Positions 15,148 through 23,195 of a stretch of 31,537 bases of DNA are shown one piece after another (within the stretch, counting starts at the first letter, position 1; every line of letters starts with the position of its first letter). This stretch comes from SYIM01 sp041182885 (lineage in GTDB: Bacteria > Pseudomonadota > Gammaproteobacteria > Burkholderiales > Burkholderiaceae_E), in NCBI GenBank assembly GCA_049423065.1, contig JBMSQB010000053.1, forward strand, positions 1 through 31,537, given 5' to 3'. The notes beneath the pieces are model-generated. The model was given only the letters and a program-made list of their open reading frames with translations. It did not search any database and was not told the DNA's origin. The translations under genes and the position numbers were made by a program.

Positions 15148-17739
15148 ATGAATACCCCATACCGCACCCGCCTGCCCGGCACCTCGCTCGATTACTTCGA
15201 TGCCCGTGCCGCCGTCAACGACATCGCCCCCGGCGCCTGGGACAGCCTGCCCTACACCTCGCGTGTGCTGGCCGAAAACCTGGTGCGCCGCTGTGATCCC
15301 GCCACGCTCACCGATTCGCTCAGGCAGCTGATCGAGCGGAAACGCGATCTCGACTTCCCCTGGTATCCGGCGCGGGTGGTCTGTCACGACATCCTCGGAC
15401 AAACCGCGCTCGTCGACCTCGCAGGTCTGCGCGATGCCATCGCCGACCAGGGGGGCGACCCGGCCCAGGTCAACCCGGTGGTGCCGGTGCAGCTCATCGT
15501 CGACCATTCGCTCGCGGTGGAGTGCGGCGGGTTTGATCCGCAGGCGTTCGAGAAAAATCGCGCCATCGAAGACCGGCGAAACGAAGACCGCTTTCATTTC
15601 ATCGACTGGACCCGCCTCGCGTTCAAGAACGTGGACGTGATTCCCCCTGGCAACGGCATCATGCACCAGATCAACCTGGAGAAAATGTCGCCAGTGATTC
15701 AGGTGCGCGATGGGGTCGCCTTCCCCGACACCTGCGTGGGCACCGACAGCCACACGCCCCATGTTGATGCGCTGGGTGTGATCGCCATCGGCGTGGGTGG
15801 GCTGGAAGCGGAAAATGTCATGCTGGGCCGCGCATCCTGGATGCGGCTGCCCGACATCATCGGCGTCGAACTCACGGGCAAGCCCGGCCCGGGCATCCTG
15901 GCCACCGACGTGGTGCTGGCCCTCACCGAGTTCCTGCGCAAGCAGAAGGTGGTGGGCGCGTATCTCGAGTTCCGCGGCGAAGGCGCGGCAGCGCTCTCGC
16001 TCGGTGATCGAGCCACCATCTCCAACATGGCGCCCGAATATGGCGCCACAGCGGCCATGTTTTTCATCGATGGTCAGACCATCGATTACCTGAAGCTCAC
16101 CGGCCGTGACGATGCGCAGGTGGCGCTGGTTGAAACCTACGCAAAGACCGCCGGCCTCTGGTCAGACAGTCTGGCCAATGCCCGCTACGAGCGTACGCTC
16201 CAGTTCGACCTCTCCTCCGTGGTACGCAATATGGCGGGGCCCTCCAATCCCCACGCGCGCGTCGCCACGACCGATCTGGCTGCCAAGGGCATCGCCGCCG
16301 CCTGGCAGGAAACCCCCGACCAGATGCCTGATGGGGCAGTGATCATTGCGGCCATCACCAGCTGCACCAACACCAGCAATCCGCGCAATGTCATCGCAGC
16401 CGCGCTGCTCGCCCGCAACGCCAATCGGCTGGGGCTCAAGCGAAAGCCCTGGGTGAAGACCTCGCTGGCACCGGGCTCGAGGGTTGGTGCCGAATATCTG
16501 CGTGAATCAGGGTTGCTGCCCGAACTCGAGAAGCTGGGCTTCGGGATCGTGGCCTTTGCCTGCACCACCTGTAACGGCATGTCCGGCGCGCTCGATCCCA
16601 GGATTCAGCAGGAGATCATCGACCGCGATCTCTATGCCACCGCCGTGCTGTCGGGCAACCGCAATTTCGACGGCCGCATTCACCCGTATGCCAAGCAGGC
16701 GTTTCTCGCCTCGCCGCCGCTGGTGGTGGCCTATGCCATTGCCGGCACGATCCGCTTCGACATCGAAAAAGATGTTTTCACCGTTCAGAACGGCCGCGAG
16801 ATCCGTCTGAAGGATCTCTGGCCGTCCGACGAGGAAATCGACGCGGTCATGCGCGCAGCGGTCAAGCCCGAGCAGTTCCGGCGTGTCTACACCCAAATGT
16901 TCGATATTCGCCGCGACGACAGCCAGAAGGTCTCGCCGCTCTACAACTGGCGGCCGCAGTCCACCTACATTCGCAGGCCGCCATACTGGGAAGGCGCACT
17001 GGCGGGAGAGCGCACGCTGAAGGGCCTTCGCCCGCTGGCAGTGCTGGGTGACAACATCACCACCGACCATCTGTCACCGTCGAACGCCATTCTTGCCGAT
17101 AGCGCGGCGGGCGAATACCTCAAGAAAATGGGTCTCCCGGAGGAAGACTACAACTCCTACGCCACGCACCGCGGCGACCATCTCACCGCGCTCCGTGCCA
17201 CCTTCGCCAATCCCACGCTCATCAACGAGATGGCCGTGCTCGATGGCAAGGTGAAGAAGGGGTCGCTCGCGCGTGTTGAACCCGAGGGCAAGGTGATGCG
17301 CATGTGGGAGGCGATCGAAACCTACATGAACCGCAGCCAGCCGCTCATCATCATTGCGGGCGCCGACTACGGCCAGGGTTCCTCCCGCGACTGGGCTGCC
17401 AAGGGCGTACGGCTTGCCGGTGTCGAGGCAATCGTGGCCGAGGGCTTCGAGCGCATTCACCGCACAAACCTCATCGGCATGGGCGTACTGCCACTTGAAT
17501 TCCAGCCTGGCACCACGCGCCTTGCGCTGGGTATCGACGGCACTGAAACCTTCGACGTGATCGGCGAGCGCACCCCACGCGCCACCCTCACCCTGGTCAT
17601 TCGCCGCCGCAGTGGCGATACGGTTCAGGTCCCCGTCACCTGTCGTCTCGATACTGCCGAAGAGGTTTCCATTTACGACGCGGGCGGTGTGCTGCAGCGC
17701 TTCGCACAAGATTTTCTCGAGGCCGGCCAGGCCGCCTGA
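15148..17739 (+). CDS. acnD: 2-methylcitrate dehydratase, Fe-S dependent (AcnD)
   Basis: An 863-residue aconitase-superfamily protein matching AcnD of the methylcitrate cycle almost throughout. It starts LPGTSLDYFDARAAVNDIAPG, shorter than AcnA, and carries long AcnD-like blocks such as PARVVCHDILGQTALVDLAG and NRAIEDRRNEDRFHFI. The [4Fe-4S] cluster cysteines are C406 (TSCTNTSNPRN) and C472/C475 (ACTTCNG), with the same spacing as in AcnA. AcnD dehydrates 2-methylcitrate to a methylaconitate isomer that PrpF converts to the form hydrated by AcnB. The adjacent prpF, 33 bp downstream, supports AcnD rather than AcnA. The start at 15148 matches the family N-terminus, although no strong ribosome-binding site precedes it. 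The usual partners prpB and prpC are absent here; upstream is the gentisate dioxygenase-like gene, 108 bp away. Confidence 0.93.
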   Translation: MNTPYRTRLPGTSLDYFDARAAVNDIAPGAWDSLPYTSRVLAENLVRRCDPATLTDSLRQLIERKRDLDFPWYPARVVCHDILGQTALVDLAGLRDAIADQGGDPAQVNPVVPVQLIVDHSLAVECGGFDPQAFEKNRAIEDRRNEDRFHFIDWTRLAFKNVDVIPPGNGIMHQINLEKMSPVIQVRDGVAFPDTCVGTDSHTPHVDALGVIAIGVGGLEAENVMLGRASWMRLPDIIGVELTGKPGPGILATDVVLALTEFLRKQKVVGAYLEFRGEGAAALSLGDRATISNMAPEYGATAAMFFIDGQTIDYLKLTGRDDAQVALVETYAKTAGLWSDSLANARYERTLQFDLSSVVRNMAGPSNPHARVATTDLAAKGIAAAWQETPDQMPDGAVIIAAITSCTNTSNPRNVIAAALLARNANRLGLKRKPWVKTSLAPGSRVGAEYLRESGLLPELEKLGFGIVAFACTTCNGMSGALDPRIQQEIIDRDLYATAVLSGNRNFDGRIHPYAKQAFLASPPLVVAYAIAGTIRFDIEKDVFTVQNGREIRLKDLWPSDEEIDAVMRAAVKPEQFRRVYTQMFDIRRDDSQKVSPLYNWRPQSTYIRRPPYWEGALAGERTLKGLRPLAVLGDNITTDHLSPSNAILADSAAGEYLKKMGLPEEDYNSYATHRGDHLTALRATFANPTLINEMAVLDGKVKKGSLARVEPEGKVMRMWEAIETYMNRSQPLIIIAGADYGQGSSRDWAAKGVRLAGVEAIVAEGFERIHRTNLIGMGVLPLEFQPGTTRLALGIDGTETFDVIGERTPRATLTLVIRRRSGDTVQVPVTCRLDTAEEVSIYDAGGVLQRFAQDFLEAGQAA

Positions 17740-17772
17740 CCCTTGCCGGGTCTTCTGACAGGACACGCCAAC

Positions 17773-18963
17773 ATGCCCCACGCACCGCAGATCCGCATCC
17801 CGGCCACCTACATGCGTGGCGGCACCAGCAAGGGCGTGTTCTTTCGCCTCACTGATCTCCCCGTCGCGGCGCAGTCACCCGGCGCGGCGCGTGACCGCCT
17901 GTTGATGCGGGTGATCGGCAGTCCCGACCCCTACGGCAAGCAGATCGACGGCATGGGCGGGGCCACCTCCAGCACCAGCAAAACCGTGATCCTGTCGAAA
18001 AGCAGCCGCCCCGACCATGACATCGACTACCTGTTTGGCCAGGTGTCGATCGACGCCGCGTTTGTTGACTGGTCGGGCAACTGCGGCAACCTGTCTGCAG
18101 CGGTGGGGCCCTTCTCGATCGCCAACGGTTTGGTGGACCCTGCCCGCGTGCCCCGCAATGGCGTGGCGGTGGTTCGGATCTGGCAGGTGAACATCGGGAA
18201 AACCATCGTCGCCCACGTGCCCATCACCGATGGCCAGGTGCAGGAAACCGGTGACTTCGAACTCGATGGCGTCACCTTTCCGGCGGCAGAGGTGCAACTC
18301 GAGTTCATGGATCCGGCGGCTGAAGAGGAAGGCGCTGGCGGCGCCATGTTCCCCACCGGCAATCTGGTGGACGATCTGGTGGTGCCCGGCGTGGGCACGC
18401 TGAAAGCCACCATGATCAATGCCGGCATTCCCACCATCTTCATCAATGCCGACGCACTGGGCCTGTCGGGCACTGAACTTCAGGACCACATCAACGGCAA
18501 CGCCAACATGCTCGCCATGTTCGAAACCATCCGCTCGCACGGCGCCATTCGGATGGGCCTGATCCGCGAACTGAGCGAAGCGGCGCGCCGTCAACACACG
18601 CCCAAGGTGGCGTTCGTCGCCCCCCCGAAACACTACACAGCGTCGAGCGGCAAGGCGGTCGATGCGCAAAGCATCGACCTGCTGGTGCGCGCCCTGTCCA
18701 TGGGAAAGCTTCACCACGCCATGATGGGCACAGCCGCTGTGGCGATCGGTACTGCAGCCGCCATCCCCGGCACGCTGGTCAACCTCGCAGCGGGCGGTGG
18801 CCCGCGTCAGTCGGTGCGCTTTGGACATCCGTCCGGCACGCTCAGGGTGGGTGCCGAGGCCAGCCGCGAGAACGGTGAATGGGTGGTAAAGAAAGCCATC
18901 ATGAGCCGCAGCGCACGGGTGCTGATGGAGGGGTTTGTGCGGGTTCCAGCAGACGCGCTGTAA
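17773..18963 (+). CDS. prpF: 2-methylaconitate cis-trans isomerase (PrpF)
   Basis: A 396-residue protein with the PrpF family signature YMRGGTSKGVFFRL near the N-terminus, then RVIGSPDPYGKQIDGMGGAT, DWSGNCGNLSAAVG, MFPTGNLVDDLVVPG and a C-terminus ending SRSARVLMEGFVRVP. These closely follow PrpF proteins known to isomerise 2-methylaconitate so that AcnD can work in propionate catabolism. ATG 17773 is chosen over a TTG at 17743 because it reproduces the usual N-terminus and AGGAC lies upstream. It is co-directional with acnD, so the pair is almost certainly co-transcribed. It is convergent with the dehydrogenase gene ending at 18998, and the 34-bp gap between them shows no obvious terminator hairpin. 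Confidence 0.94.
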   Translation: MPHAPQIRIPATYMRGGTSKGVFFRLTDLPVAAQSPGAARDRLLMRVIGSPDPYGKQIDGMGGATSSTSKTVILSKSSRPDHDIDYLFGQVSIDAAFVDWSGNCGNLSAAVGPFSIANGLVDPARVPRNGVAVVRIWQVNIGKTIVAHVPITDGQVQETGDFELDGVTFPAAEVQLEFMDPAAEEEGAGGAMFPTGNLVDDLVVPGVGTLKATMINAGIPTIFINADALGLSGTELQDHINGNANMLAMFETIRSHGAIRMGLIRELSEAARRQHTPKVAFVAPPKHYTASSGKAVDAQSIDLLVRALSMGKLHHAMMGTAAVAIGTAAAIPGTLVNLAAGGGPRQSVRFGHPSGTLRVGAEASRENGEWVVKKAIMSRSARVLMEGFVRVPADAL

Positions 18964-18997
18964 TCGCTACGCGAACCGCCCCAACCCCATCATCGCA

Positions 18998-20083
18998 TCA
19001 GCCAAGCGCTCGGCACACGGCATCGGTCACTTCAGAGCATCGCGCATTCCCGCCCTGATCGGCGGGCACAACGTCTCCGGCGGCGAGCACCGTTTCCACC
19101 GCACGCTCGATGCGGGCAGCCGCCTCGGACAGCGCAGCATCACCATGCTGGTCGTCCAGCCACCGCAGCATCATGGCGCCGGAGAGAATGGTTGCCAACG
19201 GACTCGCGGCATCCCTTCCGGCGATGTCAGGCGCCGAGCCATGCGCCCCCTGAAACAGGCCCCGCTTGTCACCCAGTTCGGCCGACGGCGCCATGCCCAG
19301 CCCGCCCACGGTGCCCGCGCCCAGATCCGACAGGATGTCGCCGAACATGTTCTCGGCCACGATCACGTCATAAAAATCGGGGCGTTTGAGCATGTGAACG
19401 GTGATGGCATCGGCGTAGGCATAGTCAAGCTCCACGTCCGGAAACTGCTCGGCCACTTCCGTGCAGACCGCTCGAAAGAACGCGTAGCTTCGCAGGATGT
19501 TGGCCTTGTCGCAGACCGTGACGCGTCGGCGCTGATCACGCGGTGCGCCGGAGCGCCTGCGGGCAAGCTGGAACGCAAACCGCGCCACGCGCTCCACGCC
19601 GGTGCGCGTCATCACCAGGGTGTCAGTCACCACCTCGCCCCGCAGGTTCACTCCTGCGCCGCGGCTCGCATAGAGCCCCTCGGTGTTTTCGCGAATGATC
19701 ACGTAGTCGATCTGCCCGGGCTGCCAGTCTGCAAGCGTTGATTTCACGCCTCGGACCAGCCGGATCGGTCGGACGTTGGCATAGAGATCTAGCTTGAAGC
19801 GGAGTTGCAGGTGCAGATCATTGCCCACCTCGGTACCGTCCGGATAGGTGATGCCAGGCAGGCCCGCTGCACCGTGCAGGATGGCATGCGCCCCCCGACA
19901 GGCTTCGAAAGTGTCGGGCGGCAGCACCTGACCACTTCGCACATAGTGCGTGGCGCCGCCCTCGTGCGGGACAAAGCGCAAACGGTCGGTGCCACAGGCC
20001 TCGGTCAGAACGCGCACCGCGGCGCGACACACTTCGGGACCGATGCCGTCGCCGTCGATGGTGACGATGTTGTAGGGGGTCAT
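18998..20083 (-). CDS. Isocitrate/isopropylmalate dehydrogenase-family beta-decarboxylating dehydrogenase
   Basis: A 361-residue NAD(P)-dependent enzyme that would oxidise and decarboxylate a 2-hydroxy acid. The family frame is clear: GDGIGPE (11-17), substrate-binding arginines R95 and R105 (LRFKLDLYANVRP) and R131, the catalytic lysine in CDKANILR (K193), and the metal aspartates D249 and D253 in ENMFGDILSDLGAG. The substrate loop reads RENTEGLY (131-138), as in homoisocitrate, tartrate/D-malate and isocitrate dehydrogenases, not the ELTGGIYFG of true LeuB. A role on D-malate or tartrate is therefore at least as likely as leucine synthesis, and D-malate could come from maleate after gentisate-type ring cleavage. 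It is 22 bp downstream of dctM at the end of the minus-strand run. No clear ribosome-binding site precedes ATG 20083, so it may depend on coupling. Confidence 0.85.
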   Translation of the reverse strand: MTPYNIVTIDGDGIGPEVCRAAVRVLTEACGTDRLRFVPHEGGATHYVRSGQVLPPDTFEACRGAHAILHGAAGLPGITYPDGTEVGNDLHLQLRFKLDLYANVRPIRLVRGVKSTLADWQPGQIDYVIIRENTEGLYASRGAGVNLRGEVVTDTLVMTRTGVERVARFAFQLARRRSGAPRDQRRRVTVCDKANILRSYAFFRAVCTEVAEQFPDVELDYAYADAITVHMLKRPDFYDVIVAENMFGDILSDLGAGTVGGLGMAPSAELGDKRGLFQGAHGSAPDIAGRDAASPLATILSGAMMLRWLDDQHGDAALSEAAARIERAVETVLAAGDVVPADQGGNARCSEVTDAVCRALG

Positions 20084-20105
20084 GGCAGGGGAGCGCAGGC
20101 AGGGG

Positions 20106-21419
20106 CTAACGGATCATGAGTCGCGGCAGGAAGGTGAACGGCTCGGGCCAGGCGAGCACAATCAACAGCGCCAGAATCTGCAACAGGAAGAAAGGCACGA
20201 CACCGCGATACACCTGGTCCATCCCGATGTGCGGTGGCAGCGTTCCCTTGATATAGAACAGCGTGTAGCCAAAGGGCGGACTGATGTAGCCCGTCTGAAT
20301 GGTGATGGCAAACAGCACCCCGAACCACAATTCATCAAAGCCAAGCGCCTTGACGATGGGAAGGAAGACCGGAACCGTCAGCAGAATGATGCCGATTTCA
20401 TCGAGCACCGTCCCCAGGAAAACAAGCAGTGCGAGCATGGACCCCAGCACCAGCCAGCGATCGACCTGGAGTTCTCGAATCACCGTGAGCAGCGCATCGG
20501 CCCCGCCCAGTCCGGTAAAAATCGCCACATAGGCCTTGGCACCGATCGTGATCCAGAGAATCATCGACGTTGCTTTCAAGGTGTCGGTAAGCGATTCGTT
20601 CAGCATCGACCAGCTTACGCGCCCTGCCCCCAGCGCAGCCAGAAAGGCGCCGAGCACGCCAACAGCCGCCGACTCGGTGGGGGTGGCAATGCCAAAGAAC
20701 ATGGAACCCAACACCATGAAGATGAGCAGGGTGGGCACGACGAGCGACTTGAGTGCGCGCAGCCGAACCGCAAGCGGTGCCGCCACACTTGAGGCATCGA
20801 GCGGGAGCAGTTCGGGCCTGACCACGCCCACGATCGCAATGAAAGCGATGTAAAGCGCAGCAAGCAGCAGCCCAGGCACGATGCCGGCGATCAGCATCTG
20901 CCCGATCGAGATTTGCGCTGTCACGGCGTACACAATGGTGAGCACCGACGGCGGAATGAGAATGCCCAAGGTGCCCGATGCGCAGATGGTGCCCAGGGCG
21001 AGTCGGGCTGAATAGCCGCGCTTGAGCATTTCGGGCAAGGCCAGAATGCCCATGGCAGTGACCGCTGCACCCACCACCCCGGTCATTGCAGCCATCATCA
21101 CGCAGATCACGACGGTGCCAATTGCCAGCCCGCCCCGCATTCGCCCAAACCAGAGTTCCATCGCCCGGTACAGCGCCTCGATCACGCCCGAACGCTGGAG
21201 GAGGCAGGCCATGAGAATGAAAAGCGGGATGCCCAGCAGCGCCTCCGACTTCATGGTGTCGAAGATCTGCAGGACCAGCACCACCACCGCACCCGGATTC
21301 CACAGGGTCACGGTAAACAGCAACGACAGCCCACCCAGCACGAATGCAATGGGTAGCCCGGTAAGCATGAAGAGCGTGAGCGCTCCGAACATCAGCACCA
21401 GGATTTCGCCCGAACTCAC
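20106..21419 (-). CDS. TRAP transporter large permease (DctM family)
   Basis: A 437-residue inner-membrane protein with about twelve hydrophobic segments. The family block ICASGTLGILIPPSVLTIVY followed by IGQMLIAGIVPGLLL is diagnostic of DctM, the ion-coupled translocating subunit. The start is GTG 21419, whose codon overlaps the dctQ stop (GTGA). This gives a normal N-terminus (LVLMFGALTLFMLTGLPIAFVLGG in slightly varied form) and translational coupling. It works with the small permease and the receptor encoded upstream. TRAP systems import organic acids, including some aromatic acids, driven by a sodium or proton gradient; the specific ligand is unknown. The dehydrogenase for a hydroxy acid immediately downstream fits a dicarboxylate or hydroxy acid. 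Confidence 0.92.
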   Translation of the reverse strand: MSSGEILVLMFGALTLFMLTGLPIAFVLGGLSLLFTVTLWNPGAVVVLVLQIFDTMKSEALLGIPLFILMACLLQRSGVIEALYRAMELWFGRMRGGLAIGTVVICVMMAAMTGVVGAAVTAMGILALPEMLKRGYSARLALGTICASGTLGILIPPSVLTIVYAVTAQISIGQMLIAGIVPGLLLAALYIAFIAIVGVVRPELLPLDASSVAAPLAVRLRALKSLVVPTLLIFMVLGSMFFGIATPTESAAVGVLGAFLAALGAGRVSWSMLNESLTDTLKATSMILWITIGAKAYVAIFTGLGGADALLTVIRELQVDRWLVLGSMLALLVFLGTVLDEIGIILLTVPVFLPIVKALGFDELWFGVLFAITIQTGYISPPFGYTLFYIKGTLPPHIGMDQVYRGVVPFFLLQILALLIVLAWPEPFTFLPRLMIR

Positions 21420-21985
21420 TGCTGGCCCCCAGGCGCCTGCTGTTCACGTGACGACGCCGGATGGGGCTGCGCCGGCGGGTTGTCTGCCGCGGCTGGCGTG
21501 GAAAGCGTGCGCAGAAACTCTGCCAGCGCCTGCAGCATCATGAGCCCAACCGCCAGCGGTACCGCAAGCTTGGCAGGCCATACCGGTGGGTTCCAGGCGG
21601 AGAAACTGGTTTCACCGTAGGACACAGCGCTCCAGACGGGGGGCAGGCTGTACCACAACAGGATGGCGCAGAAGGCCATGATCACCGGATAGTTGATCAG
21701 GTCGAAGATTCGATTCCAGACGGGTGACAAGCGCTGCCGCAGAACATCGAGCCCAACGTGACTGTGCGTGTGCAGGAGGTAAGGCCCACCGAGCAGGAAA
21801 TACGGGCCGAACACGAGCACCACCAGTTCCATCGCCCAGACCGTGGGCGCGCCAAACATGTAGCGCGCGATGACCTCATAGATCATGATCGGCACCACGG
21901 GAGCCATGAGCCAGACCGTGACGACAAACACGAGCCGGTTCAGCCGGGTGATGGCGTTGACCAGCGAAGACACGAAAGAAGGCAT
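21416..21985 (-). CDS. TRAP transporter small permease (DctQ family)
   Basis: A 189-residue membrane protein with four predicted hydrophobic helices (around FVVTVWLMAPVVPIMIYEV, LVVLVFGPYFLLGG, VIMAFCAILLWYSLP, and AKLAVPLAVGLMMLQALAE). The motif RYMFGAPTVWAMELV is the hallmark of DctQ. ATG 21985 is chosen because GAGG lies about 7 nt upstream; an in-frame TTG at 22033 would add 16 unlikely residues and run into the hairpin region of the gap. Its TGA overlaps the GTG of dctM. The C-terminal tail of about 25 residues is proline/alanine-rich and unrelated to the family. It is separated from dctP by 79 bp containing inverted repeats. Confidence 0.87.
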   Translation of the reverse strand: MPSFVSSLVNAITRLNRLVFVVTVWLMAPVVPIMIYEVIARYMFGAPTVWAMELVVLVFGPYFLLGGPYLLHTHSHVGLDVLRQRLSPVWNRIFDLINYPVIMAFCAILLWYSLPPVWSAVSYGETSFSAWNPPVWPAKLAVPLAVGLMMLQALAEFLRTLSTPAAADNPPAQPHPASSREQQAPGGQQ

Positions 21986-22009
21986 GGCAGCCTCAAGCGA
22001 AGAGCGCAG

Positions 22010-22058
22010 ACCGGCTCCCGGTGGTGACTGCAACCATCACCACCGGTGCGTCACGCAC
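22010..22058. promoter_or_regulatory. Stem-loop cluster between dctP and dctQ
   Basis: A perfect 10-bp inverted repeat, CCGGTGGTGA (22018-22027) and TCACCACCGG (22037-22046), encloses a 9-nt loop. A second small perfect hairpin, GTGCG-TCA-CGCAC, abuts it at 22046-22058. A third pairing, ACCGG-CTC-CCGGT (22010-22022), shares the first arm and would compete with the large stem. No T-run follows on the minus strand. Such structures between a transporter receptor gene and its membrane-subunit genes commonly protect the upstream mRNA or reduce downstream expression, which is the inferred role here. Confidence 0.6.
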
Positions 22059-22064
22059 GGGCGG

Positions 22065-23123
22065 TCAGGTCCCCAGCAGACCCAGCTCCTTCAAGAGCGT
22101 GATCTGGCTGTCCAGGGCCTTGGTTGCGAGCGCATCGCCTTTGGTGGCAGTGCGCCAGACCGTCAACGCCTTGGGGCGTGCGGCCAGCACATCGGACTCG
22201 GCGAGCTGAATGATTTCCACGCCCTTGGCCCGATACTTGGCAATGGCCGCCACATCGCTCACCACCAGATGCTGGCGCAACGCCCCAGACACTTCACGCG
22301 CAGCCACGGCCAGTGCTGCCTTGAAGTCTGCCGGCAGCTTGTCCCAAGCGGCGCGGTTGGCCACATAGGAGGTGGCCGAGGTGGGCTGATGAAATCCTGG
22401 CAGGATTACAAACTTGGCAACTTCCGCCAGACCCGCTTCGAAATTGGCGGTGAGATCGCCGCGATCGGCGATGTCGATCACGCCCTTGTCGAGCGCCGAA
22501 TACACCTCGCCGGTGGGCAGCGGCGTGACCGCCACGCCATAAGCGGCCATCACCGCCGAAGCAAGACCAACGAACCGCCCCTTCTTGCCCGCGAAGTCGG
22601 CCATCTTGCGAATGGCGACCTTGCTGTGGATCGGTTCCTGTCCGTAGATGGACGGCGCGATATAGTGCAGGCCGGCCTGCGCATAGGCCTGCCGGGCGAT
22701 GTCGATGCCGCCGCGCTCATAGAACCAGGCCTCGAACTGATCGGATTCCGGAAAGCCGAACGGAACCGACCCGGTGAAGGCGAACACCGGGATCTTGCCC
22801 GCCTCATAGGCATCGTAGGTTTTCATGAGCTCGAACGCCCCGCCTCGAACCGCGTCAAAGGCCTGCGCAGCCCCCACGATCTGTCCGGCGGCGAACAGAT
22901 TGAGCTTGAATCGACCGCCAGTGAGTTCAGCCACCCGCGCGACAAATCGCTCCTCGAATTTTTGCGGCATGGTGCCTGGGTCCCAGAGCGCCTGCATCCG
23001 CCAGGTAATGGTGGGCTGCGCATGCACATAGGGTGCGCCCAGAATGCCCGCAGCGGCGCCCGCTCCGGCGATGGTGCGAAACGCTGCGCGTCGGCCGCCG
23101 TGGGTATGGTTTTGATCGGTCAT
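22065..23123 (-). CDS. TRAP transporter substrate-binding protein (DctP family)
   Basis: A 352-residue periplasmic receptor. The N-terminus has a twin arginine (residues 11-12, GRRAAF) followed by an alanine/glycine-rich segment ending APYVHAQ, suggesting export by Tat or Sec. The mature part has family features: LWDPGTMPQKFEERFVARV, LTGGRFKLNLFAAGQIVG, and the central segment GKKGRFVGLASAVMAAYGVAVTP, slightly varied, that leads into PTGEVYSALDKGVID. These resemble receptors of the DctP type that bind carboxylates through an arginine. ATG 23123 is supported by a strong GGAGGAG just upstream. The frame is open much further upstream, but that stretch overlaps the Baeyer-Villiger gene and has no receptor-like sequence. 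It precedes dctQ and dctM in the same direction. Confidence 0.9.
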   Translation of the reverse strand: MTDQNHTHGGRRAAFRTIAGAGAAAGILGAPYVHAQPTITWRMQALWDPGTMPQKFEERFVARVAELTGGRFKLNLFAAGQIVGAAQAFDAVRGGAFELMKTYDAYEAGKIPVFAFTGSVPFGFPESDQFEAWFYERGGIDIARQAYAQAGLHYIAPSIYGQEPIHSKVAIRKMADFAGKKGRFVGLASAVMAAYGVAVTPLPTGEVYSALDKGVIDIADRGDLTANFEAGLAEVAKFVILPGFHQPTSATSYVANRAAWDKLPADFKAALAVAAREVSGALRQHLVVSDVAAIAKYRAKGVEIIQLAESDVLAARPKALTVWRTATKGDALATKALDSQITLLKELGLLGT

Positions 23124-23153
23124 GGGGTCTCCTCCTTTCGGTGTTGTCATGCC

Positions 23154-23170
23154 ACCGCGTATGCGGTTGG
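23154..23170. repeat. Short hairpin between the Baeyer-Villiger gene and dctP
   Basis: ACCGC (23154-23158) and GCGGT (23163-23167) form a perfect 5-bp stem with loop GTAT. It can be extended by two pairs if one base bulges. On the minus strand it lies between the monooxygenase stop (23191) and the dctP ribosome-binding site. No T-run follows, so it is not called a terminator; a modest mRNA-processing or pausing role is possible. Confidence 0.3.
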
Positions 23171-23176
23171 GTTTGA

Positions 23177-23195
23177 AAAATCGATTGGCTTCACG
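23177..23195 (-). promoter_or_regulatory. Copy 1 of a 19-nt motif shared by the dctP and alcohol dehydrogenase leaders
   Basis: On the plus strand the sequence is AAAATCGATTGGCTTCACG. It matches 15 of 19 positions with AAAAGCGATTGGTTGCACC at 25927-25945. The CGATTGG core begins 59 bp upstream of the dctP start here and 62 bp upstream of the alcohol dehydrogenase start at the other copy. The copy here overlaps the final codons of the Baeyer-Villiger gene. It may be a regulatory site or chance; two copies are not enough to decide. Confidence 0.25.

Noticed and set aside
15148..17739. Reading this gene as the citric-acid-cycle aconitase AcnA
   Set aside because: The N-terminus, many conserved blocks and the adjacent prpF fit AcnD.
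18998..20083. Naming this gene leuB
   Set aside because: The substrate loop is RENTEGLY rather than ELTGGIYFG, and no leuC or leuD is nearby.
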